A stretch of 64,000 bases of DNA from Moellerella wisconsensis ATCC 35017 (GCF_001294465.1 NZ_LGAA01000016.1:62001-126000); one strand, 5' to 3'. Counted from the first letter of the stretch, positions 42,278-56,529 are shown. Numbers and translations: made by a program. The notes: generated from the letters alone by a model not told the origin.

Positions 42278-42787
42278 TTATTTTTTGATCTTCATGATTA
42301 CTGTTTCACCTACGGTAACTGAACCACTTAATTTGCTCAGTTCTTTAATCTCGTCCATATTTGAGATAACAACTGGTGTCAGGACAGATTTAGCTTTTTC
42401 TTCTAGCAATGCTAAATCGAATTCGATGATTAAATCACCTTTCTTCACCGCCTGGCCTTCAGAAGCAATACGTTTAAAACCTTCACCTTTAAGTTCAACG
42501 GTATCGATACCGAAGTGAACAAAGAGTTCGATACCATCAACAGACTCGATAGAGAACGCATGGTTAGTTTCAAAAATTTTACCGATAGTACCATCAACAG
42601 GTGCAACAATTTTGTTACCAGCGGGCTTGATAGCAATCCCATCACCAACAATTTTTTCTGCGAAAACAACATCAGGAACATCTTCAATATTGACAATTTC
42701 ACCGGATAAAGGTGCGATAATTTCAATATAGTCAGTACTAGTTTTAGCTTCCGAAACCAGTGATTTTAGTTTATCAAACAGACCCAT
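42278..42787 (-). CDS. crr: PTS glucose-specific EIIA component (Crr)
   Basis: 169 residues, the E. coli length. H76 (FETNHAFS) and the phosphorylated H91 ([11 protein letters not shown]) are in place. EIIA-Glc receives phosphate from HPr, passes it to EIICB-Glc, activates adenylate cyclase when phosphorylated, and inhibits MelB and other permeases when not. It is the last gene of ptsH-ptsI-crr, 53 bp after ptsI. Confidence 0.98.
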   Translation of the reverse strand: MGLFDKLKSLVSEAKTSTDYIEIIAPLSGEIVNIEDVPDVVFAEKIVGDGIAIKPAGNKIVAPVDGTIGKIFETNHAFSIESVDGIELFVHFGIDTVELKGEGFKRIASEGQAVKKGDLIIEFDLALLEEKAKSVLTPVVISNMDEIKELSKLSGSVTVGETVIMKIKK

Positions 42788-42840
42788 GGACCTTCTCCTA
42801 ATCGTTTTAATATGGAACCGGGTTTAATGTACATCCCTTA

Positions 42841-44568
42841 TTAGCATAACGTTTTTTCTTTGATAAAGGTATCTACAACGTTCATCAAATCCTGAGCAGT
42901 TGGCTGAGCAAGTGCTTGCTCAGCTAATGCCTGGGTATCTTTGAAATTTGCATTACGGATCAATTTTTTGATACCAGGGATTGAAATTGCGCTCATACTA
43001 AACTCATCCAGACCCATACCGAGCAGCAATAAGGTTGCTCGTTCATCACCGGCCAGCTCACCACACATTCCTGTCCATTTACCTTCAGCATGTGATGCAT
43101 CGATCACTTGCTTAATCAGATTTAAGACAGCAGGTGACATTGGGTTGTACAGATGAGAAATCAGTTCATTACCACGGTCAACGGCTAAAGTATACTGAGT
43201 GAGATCGTTGGTTCCAATACTGAAAAAGTCAACTTCTTTTGCAAGATGATGAGCTATAACTGCTGCAGCTGGCGTTTCAACCATGACACCCACTTCAATG
43301 TTTTCGTCAAATGCTTTACCTTCTTCACGCAATTGACTCTTCAGTATTTCTAATTCAGCTTTCAGCTCGCGAACTTCCTCAACTGAAATAATCATTGGGA
43401 ACATAATACGCAGTTTACCGAAAGCTGAGGCTCTTAAAATAGCCCGTAACTGAGAATGTAAGATCTCTTTGCGATCAAGGCAAATACGAATTGCACGCCA
43501 ACCTAAGAAAGGATTCTCTTCTTTAGGTAAATTCATATAAGGCAGATCTTTATCGCCACCAATATCCATCGTACGGACGATAACTGCTTGGCTTCCCATC
43601 GCTTCAGCAACGGCTTTATAAGCTTGTAACTGTTCTTCTTCTGTTGGTAGAGTATCTCTATCCATAAACAGAAATTCTGTACGGTAGAGACCAACACCCT
43701 CAGCACCGTTACGCTCTGCACCAGCAACATCACGGACAGTACCAATATTGGCACAAACTTCGACCTGATGTCCATCAAGAGTGATGGCGGGTAAATCTTT
43801 TAGTTTTGCGAGTTCGTGTTTTTCTTGATTAAATTCGTCTCTGAATGCTTTTAGTTTTTCAATTTCGGTATCAGAAGGATTGACATAAATCTTATTATTA
43901 ACACCATCTAATACAATATAATCACCGTTTTTAATCACACGGGTTGCATCTGATGTACCGACAATAGCAGGCAGTTCTAACGAACGAGCCATAATAGAGG
44001 TGTGAGAAGTACGGCCACCGATATCAGTAATAAAACCAAGTACTTTATCTAAATTAAGCTGTGCGGTTTCTGAGGGTGTTAAGTCTTGGGCGACTAAAAC
44101 TACTTCTTCAGTAATTGCACTTAAATCAACGATATTCATGTTTAGAATATTTTTGAGTAAGCGTTTTCCGATATCACGAACGTCTGCTGCACGTTCTTTC
44201 AGATATTCATCATCTAAATCTTCAAGTGCTTGCGCTTGATCTTCAATAACTGAATGTACCGCTGCATCGGCAGTTTTTTTATCTTTCTGAATCAGAGTGA
44301 TAATTTCTTGTTCCAACTCTTCATCTTCAAGTAGCATGATATGACCTTCAAAAATCTCTGCTTTTTCAGCGCCAAGATTTTTTTCAGCCTTCTCTTTGAT
44401 AATATTTAACTGATCAGCTGATTTATTGCGTCCATCAATAAAGCGCTGAATTTCTGATTCAATCTGGCCGTCATCAATTTTTTTTGAGCTGATAACAATA
44501 GGGTCTTCTTTTAGGAGAAGGGCGTGACCAAAAGCAAAACCGGGTGAAACTAAAATTCCTGAGATCAT
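42841..44568 (-). CDS. ptsI: PTS enzyme I
   Basis: 575 residues, the E. coli length. The phosphorylated histidine lies in [13 protein letters not shown] near residue 189. The C-terminal PEP-binding domain shows [13 protein letters not shown] near 292 and [19 protein letters not shown] near 447. It transfers phosphate from phosphoenolpyruvate to HPr, the first step of the PTS. Confidence 0.98.
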   Translation of the reverse strand: MISGILVSPGFAFGHALLLKEDPIVISSKKIDDGQIESEIQRFIDGRNKSADQLNIIKEKAEKNLGAEKAEIFEGHIMLLEDEELEQEIITLIQKDKKTADAAVHSVIEDQAQALEDLDDEYLKERAADVRDIGKRLLKNILNMNIVDLSAITEEVVLVAQDLTPSETAQLNLDKVLGFITDIGGRTSHTSIMARSLELPAIVGTSDATRVIKNGDYIVLDGVNNKIYVNPSDTEIEKLKAFRDEFNQEKHELAKLKDLPAITLDGHQVEVCANIGTVRDVAGAERNGAEGVGLYRTEFLFMDRDTLPTEEEQLQAYKAVAEAMGSQAVIVRTMDIGGDKDLPYMNLPKEENPFLGWRAIRICLDRKEILHSQLRAILRASAFGKLRIMFPMIISVEEVRELKAELEILKSQLREEGKAFDENIEVGVMVETPAAAVIAHHLAKEVDFFSIGTNDLTQYTLAVDRGNELISHLYNPMSPAVLNLIKQVIDASHAEGKWTGMCGELAGDERATLLLLGMGLDEFSMSAISIPGIKKLIRNANFKDTQALAEQALAQPTAQDLMNVVDTFIKEKTLC

Positions 44569-44642
44569 AATATTACCTTACTACTGAGATGTTCTGATGC
44601 TGAGAGTTAACAGTTGGGCGTAATGTGAATTACTAAACTGAT

Positions 44643-44667
44643 ATCCCTGGATTGAAAACCCAGGGAT
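44643..44667 (-). other. Hairpin in the ptsH-ptsI gap
   Basis: ATCCCTGG (44643-44650) pairs with CCAGGGAT (44660-44667) in the 149-bp gap between ptsH and ptsI. It has no T-run. It may tune the relative amounts of HPr and enzyme I. Confidence 0.5.
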
Positions 44668-44717
44668 GGAGAATGGAACATTAATATAACTGGTTATATT
44701 GTTTAACAACAAACAAA

Positions 44718-44975
44718 TTATTCCAGTTCTCCCATCAATTTTACCAAATGCTCAACGGCTTGTTGCTCATCTTCACCTTCGGCAGAGATAGTCACTAAAG
44801 TGCCTTGAGTCAGGCCGAGAGTCTGCAATTTGAATAAGCTTTTTGCGCTGGCAGATTTACCGCTTGAAGTCAGCGTAATATCAGATTTAAACGCTTTAGC
44901 TTCTTTAACGAATTGGGCTGCTGGACGAGTGTGTAGGCCATTTGGTGCTGTAATAGTGACTTCTTGCTGGAACAT
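44718..44975 (-). CDS. ptsH: PTS phosphocarrier HPr
   Basis: 85 residues, the usual length. The phosphorylated H15 is in [12 protein letters not shown], and [11 protein letters not shown] is the conserved second region. AGGAAATATT precedes the start. First gene of the pts operon. Confidence 0.98.
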   Translation of the reverse strand: MFQQEVTITAPNGLHTRPAAQFVKEAKAFKSDITLTSSGKSASAKSLFKLQTLGLTQGTLVTISAEGEDEQQAVEHLVKLMGELE

Positions 44976-45336
44976 AATATTTCCTCAATATCTTTAGATT
45001 TTATTAAATCCAGAATTATTGTAGATGAAATAATCTGGTTTTGCGTATACTTAGAGTATGAACCAATAAAAAGGTTTCATGCATTGTTTATCGTCAAATC
45101 TTTGTCAGTTAGATGACTGAATAATTCAAAAGATTATAAGTTAGCTTACCAGTCTACTAAACAAAAATCATCGTCTGAAAGGTATTAATTTCGCGGCTCG
45201 AAATAATTAGTGATTTAATACTAAACCCATAGAAATAAATCATCTCTATACATGCTAAACTTTGATCTAATGCACAAAAAAAGCACCATTAAGGTGCTTT
45301 TTGTAACTAAATTTTAACCGAATTAGCTATTTTAGG
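44976..45336 (-). other. Gene-free stretch between cysK and ptsH
   Basis: 361 bp without an ORF. It contains the cysK terminator (45278-45302) and, closer to ptsH, the region where the pts promoters should lie. I cannot assign CRP sites by eye. Confidence 0.5.
45274..45302 (-). terminator. Terminator after cysK
   Basis: AAAAAGCACC (45278-45287) pairs with GGTGCTTTTT (45293-45302), loop ATTAA, with a T-run on the minus strand. Confidence 0.9.
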
Positions 45337-46290
45337 CTAATCATCAGCTAAGTCAGCAAATAATACTGTACTCAAATATCGTTCACCGGATGATGGCAGG
45401 ATAACTACAATGTTTTTATCTTTAAATTCGGATTCTGCGGCCATTTTGACGGCAGCAGCAATAGCTGCTCCAGAGGATATACCCGCTAAAATACCTTCTT
45501 TTTCCATAATCGCGCGCGCTGTACTGATAGCTTCTTCGTCGGTAATTTTTACGACACGATCGATTAATGAAAGATCCAGATTGGCAGGAATAAAGCCCGC
45601 ACCGATGCCTTGAATTTTATGGGGACCCGGTTTGACTTCTTCGCCAGCTAAGGTTTGACTGATGACTGGTGAGGTTTCTGGTTCGACAGCAACCAAGGTA
45701 ATATCTTTACCTTGTGTTTGTTTTAAATAGCGTCCAATACCGGTGATAGTACCACCTGTGCCGACGCCGGCAATTACTACATCAACTTTACCATCGGTAT
45801 CTTGCCAGATTTCTGGCCCGGTAGTTTTTTCATGAATTTCGGGGTTGGCTGGGTTATTGAATTGCTGCAATAATAAATAGCGATTAGGCGAACTATTAAC
45901 GATTTCTTGGGCTTTTTCTATCGCGCCTTTCATTCCTTTAGCGCCTTCAGTCAGAATTAGTTTGGCACCTAAGGCTTTGAGCAGTTTACGGCGTTCGATA
46001 CTCATAGTTTCTGGCATAGTAAGGGTCAATTTATAGCCTCTTGCCGCGGCTACATACGCTAAAGCAATCCCCGTATTCCCACTGGTTGGCTCAACTAATT
46101 CTTTATCTTTGGTCAGGGTACCTTTTTTCTCGGCATCCCAAATCATATTAGCTCCAATACGGCATTTAACACTGAAACTTGGATTACGAGATTCTATTTT
46201 TGCCAGAATATTACCGTTACCGAAATGTTTTAGGCGAACCAAAGGAGTATGGCCAATTGTCAACGAATTATCATCATAGATTTTGCTCAT
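45337..46290 (-). CDS. cysK: Cysteine synthase A (CysK)
   Basis: 317 residues (E. coli 323). It starts [20 protein letters not shown]. The PLP lysine is in [14 protein letters not shown] near residue 43, and [14 protein letters not shown] and [14 protein letters not shown] bind substrate and cofactor. It makes cysteine from O-acetylserine and sulfide and normally complexes with CysE. It is neighbour to cysZ, as in E. coli. Confidence 0.97.
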   Translation of the reverse strand: MSKIYDDNSLTIGHTPLVRLKHFGNGNILAKIESRNPSFSVKCRIGANMIWDAEKKGTLTKDKELVEPTSGNTGIALAYVAAARGYKLTLTMPETMSIERRKLLKALGAKLILTEGAKGMKGAIEKAQEIVNSSPNRYLLLQQFNNPANPEIHEKTTGPEIWQDTDGKVDVVIAGVGTGGTITGIGRYLKQTQGKDITLVAVEPETSPVISQTLAGEEVKPGPHKIQGIGAGFIPANLDLSLIDRVVKITDEEAISTARAIMEKEGILAGISSGAAIAAAVKMAAESEFKDKNIVVILPSSGERYLSTVLFADLADD

Positions 46291-46354
46291 CGGATATCCT
46301 TAATATTCATTAAATGTAGGTACTGCCGTACTGAAAAAATTAGAATTACCATAC

Positions 46355-46573
46355 GTGAACAATGGGTTATTGCAAATATGTTTTATCTATAAGCTTATAA
46401 CCAATTATCATTTTATTCCTATTGGTTCTATCAACAAGTGGAATACTTTGGCAAGGAGTATTTATCCTTTTATCAGTGATTCAATTGTAGCGATCGTTAT
46501 TAATGAGCAGGGCGACTGGCGCTTATGGCAAGATGCCGCCCTGTATGGAGATGAGTTACTGTGCTTAATGTGA
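46355..46573 (+). CDS. Small hypothetical ORF between cysK and cysZ
   Basis: 72 codons from a GTG. The first half is AT-rich and looks random. The second half (about 46470-46573, ending VINEQGDWRLWQDAALYGDELLCLM) has codon use closer to the real genes around it. I do not recognise it. It could be a short gene, the tail of a decayed one, or chance. It overlaps the region where the cysK promoter should lie. Confidence 0.25.
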   Translation: MNNGLLQICFIYKLITNYHFIPIGSINKWNTLARSIYPFISDSIVAIVINEQGDWRLWQDAALYGDELLCLM

Positions 46574-46618
46574 TTATTAATCGATATATTGCTGATTAAT
46601 ATTGATATTATCTACACA

Positions 46619-47380
46619 TTAAAAGCGCTTATGTTGTTCACGATAACGGTCTACCCACATTGCGGTAGCGCCACAGACGGCCACAGGCATAATCAATAAA
46701 TTTACAATAGGGATCATCGTGAGTAAGCTAACTACTCCGCCAAATTGAATATTATTGAGTCGGTCTTTGCTTAAGGCTTGTTTCATTGAAGGAAAGCTAA
46801 CACGATGATTATCGAAAGGATAATCACAATACTGGATAGCCATCATCCACGCACCAAAAATGAACCATAAAATGGGCGCGGCTGTTTGTCCAAAACCAGG
46901 GATTAAAAAGAGCAGTAATAAGATAATCGCGCGCGGGACAAAATAAATCAATTTGACCATTTCGCGTTTCAGTATCCGAGGTACGTCTTTGATAAGGTCA
47001 GCCATGCCCATATCGGGGGATGGGATCCCTGTTAATTCAGATTCCAGTTTCTCCGCTAACCAGCCGTTAAATGGCGCAGCAATAATATTGGCGACGGTAC
47101 TGAAGAAATAAGTAAATACCAGTAATACCGATAATACCGCTAATGGCCAAATAAGATAATCAAGCCATTGCAGCCAGTGGGGAACGTAACTCATTAATTG
47201 TGGGATCCAATCCCCCAGTTTGCTGTATAGCCACCAAAATGCACCTCCCAGTAAAATAATATTTGCTAATAGGGGCAATAATACAAATCGTTTAATGCCC
47301 GGACGGGTGACTAAATGCCAGCCTTGGGCAAAATAATAAAAGCCGCTCCTATTTTGTCGCGAATTTGTCGAATGCGTCAT
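46619..47380 (-). CDS. cysZ: Sulfate transporter CysZ
   Basis: The ATG at 47380 gives 253 residues, exactly the E. coli length, and follows AAAGGAGA at good spacing. The in-frame sequence extending to 47587 has no family support and crosses the zipA upstream region. [21 protein letters not shown] opens the conserved part. Several membrane helices follow, with [10 protein letters not shown] and [10 protein letters not shown] motifs. CysZ imports sulfate for cysteine synthesis in the neighbouring cysK step. Confidence 0.96.
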   Translation of the reverse strand: MTHSTNSRQNRSGFYYFAQGWHLVTRPGIKRFVLLPLLANIILLGGAFWWLYSKLGDWIPQLMSYVPHWLQWLDYLIWPLAVLSVLLVFTYFFSTVANIIAAPFNGWLAEKLESELTGIPSPDMGMADLIKDVPRILKREMVKLIYFVPRAIILLLLFLIPGFGQTAAPILWFIFGAWMMAIQYCDYPFDNHRVSFPSMKQALSKDRLNNIQFGGVVSLLTMIPIVNLLIMPVAVCGATAMWVDRYREQHKRF

Positions 47381-47602
47381 ACTTCTTATTATCTCCTTTG
47401 CGGTTGAACCTGTATCATATAGTCTGTATTTTTGTCTGGCTAGACGGTGTTTGTTTGAAAAATACGCAAACAGGGGGCGGAATATTCTCTTTCTTGCAAG
47501 AAAAGCGTTCTGAGGGTTGCACTTAGCGCGTTTGACAAATAATCTTAGGGGAGAAGTTTCTGCCATATTGGCATTATCATTTAACAACTAGAGATAGCAG
47601 CG

Positions 47603-50675
<3,073 letters not shown>

Positions 50676-50680
50676 AATGT

Positions 50681-50723
50681 GGTCAGTAGCCTGATAATCT
50701 AGTTATTGGTGAGGCTACTGACC
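50681..50723 (+). other. Hairpin after ligA
   Basis: GGTCAGTAGCC (50681-50691) and GGCTACTGACC (50713-50723) are perfectly complementary over 11 bp, loop 21 nt, without a T-run. Confidence 0.55.
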
Positions 50724-50897
50724 TAGATCAAATTTATTTTCAAATAGTTAGCAATAGCCCTAAAGTGTGATCAAGCTAGCTTATTTTAAAAATAGGCTCT
50801 AAGCATTTTCATATTATTGTGACTTTAATCTCATTTTATTGTTTCTTGTTACATAGAATGAAGTCATTAATTATTTACTGATCTGATGGAGTCGCTA

Positions 50898-52082
50898 ATG
50901 ACCTCAATCCTACATTTTATCTTATCACTAGTTGTAATTTGTGGACTGGCTATCTTAGCTAGTAATAACCGTCGAGGGATTCGTCCTCGTTATATTATTC
51001 AGCTGCTAGTTATCCAAATTGGGCTTGCATGGTTTTTCTTAAGCTCTGATGTAGGTGAAGGTTTTGTGCGTGGCTTCGCAAATATTTTCCAATATCTTTT
51101 AGGATACGCGCGGCATGGGACTGAGTTTGTCTTCGGCGGCATGATGGAGGGTGGACTGGCATTTTTCTTCTTACAAGTACTTTGCCCGATTATCTTTATT
51201 TCTGCACTTATTGGTATTCTGCAACATATTAAAGTATTGCCATTAGTTATCCGTGCGATCGGGACTGTTTTATCTAAAGTCAATGGCATGGGAAAATTAG
51301 AATCTTTTAATGCGGTGAGCTCATTGGTGCTCGGCCAATCAGAAAACTTCATTGCATACAAAGATATACTTAATAAGATGTCAGATCGTAGAATGTACAC
51401 TATGGCAGCAACGGCGATGTCTACCGTTTCCATGTCGATTGTTGGTGCTTACATGACTATGCTAGATCCTAAATATGTCATTGTTGCATTGGTGTTGAAC
51501 ATGTTTGGTACCTTCGTTGTTTTATCACTTATTAATCCGTATGAGGTTGATAAAGAAGAAGATATTCAAATGAATAATCTTCATGAAGGTCAAAGTTTTT
51601 TTGAAATGTTAGGCGAATACATTCTGGCTGGTTTTAAAGTTGCCTTGATTGTTGCAGCAATGCTGATTGGTTTTATTGCGTTAATAGCAATGGTAAATGG
51701 TATTTTCTCTGCAGTCTTTGGTGTTGATTTTGAGACTATCCTCGGCTATGTATTTTATCCTTTTGCTTGGATCCTCGGTATCCCTGCGGATGAAGCATTA
51801 AAAGTGGGTGGGATAATGGCGGTTAAATTGGTGTCTAACGAATTTGTTGCCATGGATAGCTTGACCAAAATTATTGGCGAACTATCTCCACGTTCTATCG
51901 CTATTCTGTCTGTTTTCTTAGTCTCTTTTGCTAACTTTTCTTCTATTGGAATTGTAGCGGGAGCGATTAAAGGCTTAAATGAAAAACAAGGCAATACCGT
52001 TGCACGTTTTGGATTGAAATTATTATACGGCTCAACGCTGGTCAGTTTCTTGTCTGGGGCTGTTGTTGGATTAATTGTCTAA
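50898..52082 (+). CDS. nupC: Nucleoside:H+ symporter NupC
   Basis: The ATG at 50898 follows GGAG by 7 bp and gives 394 residues (E. coli 400). Concentrative nucleoside transporter family: [12 protein letters not shown] near 145, [22 protein letters not shown]-like [10 protein letters not shown] near 315 and [17 protein letters not shown] near 350 are the conserved substrate-site segments. It imports pyrimidine nucleosides and adenosine. Confidence 0.95.
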   Translation: MTSILHFILSLVVICGLAILASNNRRGIRPRYIIQLLVIQIGLAWFFLSSDVGEGFVRGFANIFQYLLGYARHGTEFVFGGMMEGGLAFFFLQVLCPIIFISALIGILQHIKVLPLVIRAIGTVLSKVNGMGKLESFNAVSSLVLGQSENFIAYKDILNKMSDRRMYTMAATAMSTVSMSIVGAYMTMLDPKYVIVALVLNMFGTFVVLSLINPYEVDKEEDIQMNNLHEGQSFFEMLGEYILAGFKVALIVAAMLIGFIALIAMVNGIFSAVFGVDFETILGYVFYPFAWILGIPADEALKVGGIMAVKLVSNEFVAMDSLTKIIGELSPRSIAILSVFLVSFANFSSIGIVAGAIKGLNEKQGNTVARFGLKLLYGSTLVSFLSGAVVGLIV

Positions 52083-52102
52083 TATTCAGAGCATAAATAA
52101 TA

Positions 52103-52134
52103 GCAAAACGGCATTCTTAGGAATGCCGTTTTGC
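52103..52134 (+). terminator. Hairpin terminator after nupC
   Basis: A perfect 14-bp stem (52103-52116 with 52121-52134), loop TTAG, with TTTT in the right arm. Confidence 0.85.
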
Positions 52135-52245
52135 GTTATATTGCTTATTATTTTTTATGACTAGATTCAATGAATACATTCTAACAACAGTGAACAATAA
52201 CAATCCTATCATTGGGATTAAAATCTTTGAGGGAGATCTGCTAGT

Positions 52246-52461
52246 ATGGAAAAACACGATTTATTAGATATTGCTAATACTATAATGCCGTTTGGCAAAT
52301 ATCATGGCAGAGTACTGATCGACCTTCCTGAAGAATATCTACTATGGTTTTATCGTAAAGGAACCTTTCCCGCAGGTCGTTTAGGCCAATTGATGGAGAT
52401 GACCCTAGCAGTGAAGATTGAAGGGCTTGATGGGCTAATTAAACCGCTAAAGCGCAAATAA
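52246..52461 (+). CDS. ypeB: DUF3820 protein YpeB
   Basis: 71 residues, matching E. coli YpeB (72) along its whole length: ANTIMPFGKYHGRVLIDLPEEYLLWF. The MPFGKYxG motif is typical of the DUF3820 family. Its function is unknown. In E. coli it also lies near ligA. A hairpin overlaps its stop codon. Confidence 0.88.
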   Translation: MEKHDLLDIANTIMPFGKYHGRVLIDLPEEYLLWFYRKGTFPAGRLGQLMEMTLAVKIEGLDGLIKPLKRK

Positions 52462-52473
52462 GTGCTTTAGCGG
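52444..52473 (+). other. Hairpin overlapping the ypeB stop
   Basis: CCGCTAAAGC (52444-52453) pairs with GCTTTAGCGG (52464-52473), a perfect 10-bp stem whose left arm is inside the coding sequence. There is no T-run. Confidence 0.6.
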
Positions 52474-52840
52474 CTCTAGATTGATTTTAATCCGATTATC
52501 TATACACACTTATATTTTGTAGCAGAAATGCCAATGAATTGGACTAGACTGCTTATTCGTCGTCGGTTTATATCCATATAGCTGCTGAAATATAGCGTGT
52601 AAAAATAACACGATATAAAAATATCGGCGGGAGGTCTATCTGCAACAGCTTATATCCACAATAGACTATGAATTATTAGCTTGCTAGAGCGATAGATGGT
52701 AGAGAGATGAAAATGATCTAAATAGCGAGTGCGCTGCATGAATTTGTAGGATAGACAAAACCGGAAGGTTATTTACAGAGTGGACTTATTATTTGCTCAA
52801 TAGTAAAAACCCCGAAAGCACACTTTCAGGGTTTAAGAAT
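52462..52840. other. Gene-free stretch between ypeB and the tRNA-Ala genes
   Basis: 379 bp. Apart from the ypeB hairpin and the tRNA terminator at 52805 I see nothing in it. Confidence 0.5.
52805..52834 (-). terminator. Terminator of the tRNA-Ala transcript
   Basis: On the minus strand AAACCCTGAAAG pairs with CTTTCGGGGTTT (one G-U pair), loop TGTG, followed by further T. It lies just after the second tRNA. Confidence 0.8.
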
Positions 52841-52916
<76 letters not shown>

Positions 52917-53003
52917 GAAATACAAAAAATTATTTATATTTATCAACTATATAGTTAGATTACATAGTTAGACTTCGATAAAACCAATCTATCTGGAAAA
53001 GAT

Positions 53004-53079
<76 letters not shown>

Positions 53080-53102
53080 GAACAATTCTGTATCTGTGCA
53101 GA

Positions 53103-53131
53103 ATGATATTCAAGCTTAGCTAAGGTGTCAA
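53103..53131 (-). promoter_or_regulatory. Promoter of the tRNA-Ala pair
   Basis: On the minus strand TTGACA (53126-53131), a 17-bp spacer and TATCAT (53103-53108): near-consensus sigma-70, about 24 bp before the mature tRNA. Confidence 0.8.
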
Positions 53132-53237
53132 TTAAATAATACGATTTTGCGTTTATCTGCTGAAATATAGAGCGTTTTTTATTTTTTCAGTAGTAAGGGG
53201 TAATAGCAATTTGGCGATTATTAGTATACAACAAGTG

Positions 53238-53261
53238 GGGCATACGCTATCGAGTATGCCC
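53238..53261 (-). other. Hairpin after the TPS-domain gene
   Basis: GGGCATAC and GTATGCCC form an 8-bp stem with an 8-nt loop, 36 bp after the stop, without a T-run. Possibly the transcript end. Confidence 0.5.
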
Positions 53262-53296
53262 AGATACGGCTTTAAATATAGAATTAAACCCAAACT

Positions 53297-54334
53297 TTAA
53301 TAGTCAAATCCTCCACCAATATACAACCTTGAATGGGTTAATCTAAGCTGATTATGTTTCTCTATATCATCATTATTGAATAGATTGTTTGCAGAGATCA
53401 TTAATGCGCTATTGTTAATTTCAATTTCTGAATGATAAAACCTAGCTTGTCTTAAATTTAAGATAGATGATTGTTTAGTATTTTCAGAACTTATTCTTAG
53501 TTTTGATTTTGGTGCGCCATAATAATGACCTTTTGATGTGATGTTCAATTCATTTACATCAATTAATCCATAGTTTTTTATATTATATCTATGATCGCTA
53601 CGGATAAATAATCCACCAGAAGTAATAGAAGCTAATTTCTTAATTTTAACATGAGTAGGTCTTCTTTGTATGGTTAATTCTGGATCTTGAATGTTCTTAT
53701 TATCTTTATTATTTTCATTAAAATTATCACTACCCAAACTATAAATATTAATATTTTTATTATTAATGTTTCTTCCTGAAAATTTAATATTATTTGAGAC
53801 GATATTAAGGTCACCTTTTGTGCGTTCATTGCGTAAGTTATTTATGATAATTGCCTTTCTATTATAACTGACTACCTTTGTATCTTCTTGATTTATTTTG
53901 ATTAATTTGCCTGTTACTAGTGTGGTTTTATTAGTGAAACCACAACCATTACAGTTTATTCCGTTAGGATTAACGATAAGGTGATGTGCATTTTCACCAG
54001 CGATTTCAATTATTCCATTAATATAGCTAGGATATTTTGAGGTTACCTCACTAATAATCATTTTAGCAGCAGGTATATTATCTTGTTTTTTATTATTAAG
54101 AATTAAACCTTTTCCATCAATATTAAATTTAATATAATAATTATGCGATAAACCTCCTTTATCTGCAGGGTTAATATTTACAGTATCTATATTTTTATTA
54201 TCTATAGTTAAAGTTTGAGGTTTATTTTGATCAGGAATAATGTGATTAGTTTGATTATTATTATCAGCTATAGAAACACTACTATTAATAAATATACTCA
54301 GACTAATATATTTAAATAATGATTTTTTATTCAT
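53297..54334 (-). CDS. Orphan two-partner-secretion (haemagglutinin N-terminal) domain protein
   Basis: 345 residues. A signal peptide ends near residue 23 (SSVSIA). The TPS domain follows, with NPNGINCNGCGF at 122-132, the hallmark motif of HpmA/ShlA/FhaB-type exoproteins, including the CxxC pair (C128, C131). Full TpsA proteins run to 1500 residues or more; this one ends soon after the secretion domain, with no adhesin, haemolysin or toxin part. The gene is far more AT-rich and Asn-rich than its neighbours, suggesting transfer or decay. No TpsB transporter gene is in the window. Confidence 0.85.
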   Translation of the reverse strand: MNKKSLFKYISLSIFINSSVSIADNNNQTNHIIPDQNKPQTLTIDNKNIDTVNINPADKGGLSHNYYIKFNIDGKGLILNNKKQDNIPAAKMIISEVTSKYPSYINGIIEIAGENAHHLIVNPNGINCNGCGFTNKTTLVTGKLIKINQEDTKVVSYNRKAIIINNLRNERTKGDLNIVSNNIKFSGRNINNKNINIYSLGSDNFNENNKDNKNIQDPELTIQRRPTHVKIKKLASITSGGLFIRSDHRYNIKNYGLIDVNELNITSKGHYYGAPKSKLRISSENTKQSSILNLRQARFYHSEIEINNSALMISANNLFNNDDIEKHNQLRLTHSRLYIGGGFDY

Positions 54335-54430
54335 ATAACATTCCTTGTATTTGAATAATGAGGAGAGTGCTATATTGCGATTATTTTTTTATTGAGGTCA
54401 AGTTATTTATTGGATTACTTTATTTCATTG

Positions 54431-54470
54431 TACAAAAATAGCCCCATAAAAATAAACCTTATGAGGCTAT
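54431..54470 (-). terminator. Terminator after gltX
   Basis: ATAGCC and CATAA (54438-54443, 54445-54449) pair with TTATG and GGCTAT (54459-54463, 54465-54470), with one mismatch. TTTTTGT follows on the minus strand. Confidence 0.8.
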
Positions 54471-54487
54471 AAATAGAAATAATAAAA

Positions 54488-55909
54488 TTATTGAGCAGAA
54501 GCCTCACGTTCAGCAATAAATGCTAAGGCTTTATCAATACGAGCCAGCGAACGAGACTGACCGATAGCATGAACAGTAACATCTAAACCCGGTGATTGAC
54601 CGGCGCCTGTCACTGCTACTCGTAAAGGCATGCCGACTTTACCCATACCGACATTCAATTCAGCAGCTGTTGCTTCAATAGCTTGATGTACATTTTCAGC
54701 TGTCCATTCAGTAATTGCTGCCAGTTTAGCTTTAACAACTTCTAACGGTTGACGAGCAACAGGACGCAAATGTTTTTTCGCTGCATCAGCATCAAAGGCA
54801 TCAAAATCTTCATAGAAATAACGGCAAGATTCTGCAATTTCTTTCAATGTTTTACAACGCTCTCCTAATAGCTTAATTAATTCAACTAATTGTGGCCCTG
54901 TTTGGGTATCAATACCTTGTTGTTCAATATGCCATGCTAAATGTACGGCAACTTCTTCTGGCGGGAGAGTATTAATATAATGATGATTCAGCCATAGTAA
55001 TTTGTCAGTATTAAATGCACTGGCAGATTTACTAATTGCATCCAGACTAAAATGCTGGATCATCTCTTCGAGACTGAAAATTTCCTGGTCGCCATGAGCC
55101 CAGCCTAAACGAACCAGATAATTAAGTAGCGCTTCTGGCAGATAACCGTCATCACGATATTGCATTACGCTAACCGCACCGTGACGTTTAGACAGTTTTT
55201 TACCATCATCACCTAAGATCATAGATACATGCGCATATTCAGGGACTGGGGCATTTAACGCTTTTAATATATTAATTTGACGAGGAGTATTATTGATATG
55301 GTCTTCACCACGGATAACATGGGTAATTTCCATATCCCAGTCATCAATAACGACACAGAAGTTATATGTTGGAGCACCATCAGTACGACGGATGATTAAA
55401 TCATCGAGTTCTTGATTGCTGATTTCGATAGGGCCACGGATTTTATCATCAAAAATTACTGAACCTTCTTGTGGATTACGGAAACGTACCACATGCGGCT
55501 CATCTGGAGTATGACTATGTGCATGATCACGACAGCAACCATCATAGCGAGGTTTCTCACCATCGGCCATTTGCTGCTCTCTGAGTGCATCAAGACGTTC
55601 TTTAGAACAATAACAACGATATGCAGTACCAGCATCCAGCATTTGATCAATAACTTCATTATAACGATCGAAACGTTTAGTCTGGAAATAAGGGCCTTCA
55701 TCCCAACCTAAATTCAGCCAGTTCATCCCGTCCATGATGGCATCAATGGCTTCCTGAGTAGAGCGTTCAAGATCGGTATCTTCAATACGCAGCACAAACT
55801 CGCCTTGATTATGACGGCTAAAAAGCCAGGAATAAAGTGCGGTACGTGCACCACCAACATGCAAATAGCCTGTAGGACTTGGCGCAAAACGGGTTTTAAT
55901 TTTACTCAT
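54488..55909 (-). CDS. gltX: Glutamyl-tRNA synthetase
   Basis: 473 residues (E. coli 471). Class I motifs: the HIGH variant in [16 protein letters not shown] (residues 8-23) and the KMSKS variant KKLSKRHG near 237. [11 protein letters not shown]...GCCRDH in the 98-130 region is the zinc-binding insertion. It charges tRNA-Glu, used for protein and haem precursor synthesis. Confidence 0.98.
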   Translation of the reverse strand: MSKIKTRFAPSPTGYLHVGGARTALYSWLFSRHNQGEFVLRIEDTDLERSTQEAIDAIMDGMNWLNLGWDEGPYFQTKRFDRYNEVIDQMLDAGTAYRCYCSKERLDALREQQMADGEKPRYDGCCRDHAHSHTPDEPHVVRFRNPQEGSVIFDDKIRGPIEISNQELDDLIIRRTDGAPTYNFCVVIDDWDMEITHVIRGEDHINNTPRQINILKALNAPVPEYAHVSMILGDDGKKLSKRHGAVSVMQYRDDGYLPEALLNYLVRLGWAHGDQEIFSLEEMIQHFSLDAISKSASAFNTDKLLWLNHHYINTLPPEEVAVHLAWHIEQQGIDTQTGPQLVELIKLLGERCKTLKEIAESCRYFYEDFDAFDADAAKKHLRPVARQPLEVVKAKLAAITEWTAENVHQAIEATAAELNVGMGKVGMPLRVAVTGAGQSPGLDVTVHAIGQSRSLARIDKALAFIAEREASAQ

Positions 55910-56305
55910 CAGGATTGCCTTATTACGTTACGTTAGTTCGTACGTGTTTATTCCCACCTAATTTTTAACATTGATAGATAAGATGGGAGTAGTGAAATAA
56001 ATAATATTTTAGCCATTTTAACACTGCCATGCAGATCCTCAATGAGGTAATTACGGTTAGACGATGAAAAATCGAAGAAAGTGAGAAAAAAAAGATAAAA
56101 TTAATGTTTATAAAAGATTGGGTTTCATTGCGAACAAAACACAATGAGTAAAATGATAATGTTATTGCACAAAATTGATTAAATGATATTCTCTGTTGGC
56201 GATATTTGGCGCATCTTGATTAATTTTGCAACGAACGAAAAAAAACTATAGAAAAATCGTTGACTCAGTCAGAAGTATCCCTATAATGCACCTCCATCGA
56301 CGACA
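55910..56305. other. Divergent region between gltX and the tRNA-Val array
   Basis: 396 bp without an ORF. It holds the tRNA promoter at 56260 and must hold the gltX promoter. Confidence 0.5.
56260..56287 (+). promoter_or_regulatory. Promoter of the tRNA-Val/Lys operon
   Basis: TTGACT (56260-56265), a 16-bp spacer and a perfect TATAAT (56282-56287), ending about 18 bp before the first tRNA. Confidence 0.85.
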
Positions 56306-56381
56306 GGGCGATTAGCTCAGTTGGTAGAGCACCTCCCTTACAAGGAGGGGGTCACTGGTTCGAGCCCGGTATCGCCCACCA
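56306..56381 (+). tRNA. valU: tRNA-Val(TAC), copy 1
   Basis: 76 nt with CCA. Acceptor GGGCGAT pairs with ATCGCCC. Anticodon loop CTTACAA in a CTCC-type stem gives TAC. Confidence 0.97.
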
Positions 56382-56422
56382 TATTCTGTCGACGATGATG
56401 AAGTAAAAATAAATAAGTAATT

Positions 56423-56498
56423 GGGCGATTAGCTCAGTTGGTAGAGCACCTCCCTTACAAGGAGGGGGTCACTGGTTCGAACCCGGTATCGCCCACCA
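56423..56498 (+). tRNA. valX: tRNA-Val(TAC), copy 2
   Basis: 76 nt with CCA, anticodon TAC. It differs from copy 1 by one base in the T arm (GAACCC in place of GAGCCC). Confidence 0.97.
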
Positions 56499-56529
56499 AT
56501 TACTTATAATATGATAGCTACCATGAAGT

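Noticed and set aside
47381-47587. 69-residue N-terminal extension of CysZ
   Set aside because: Family members start at the equivalent of 47380, where the ribosome binding site AAAGGAGA is found; the extension is basic and unlike CysZ.
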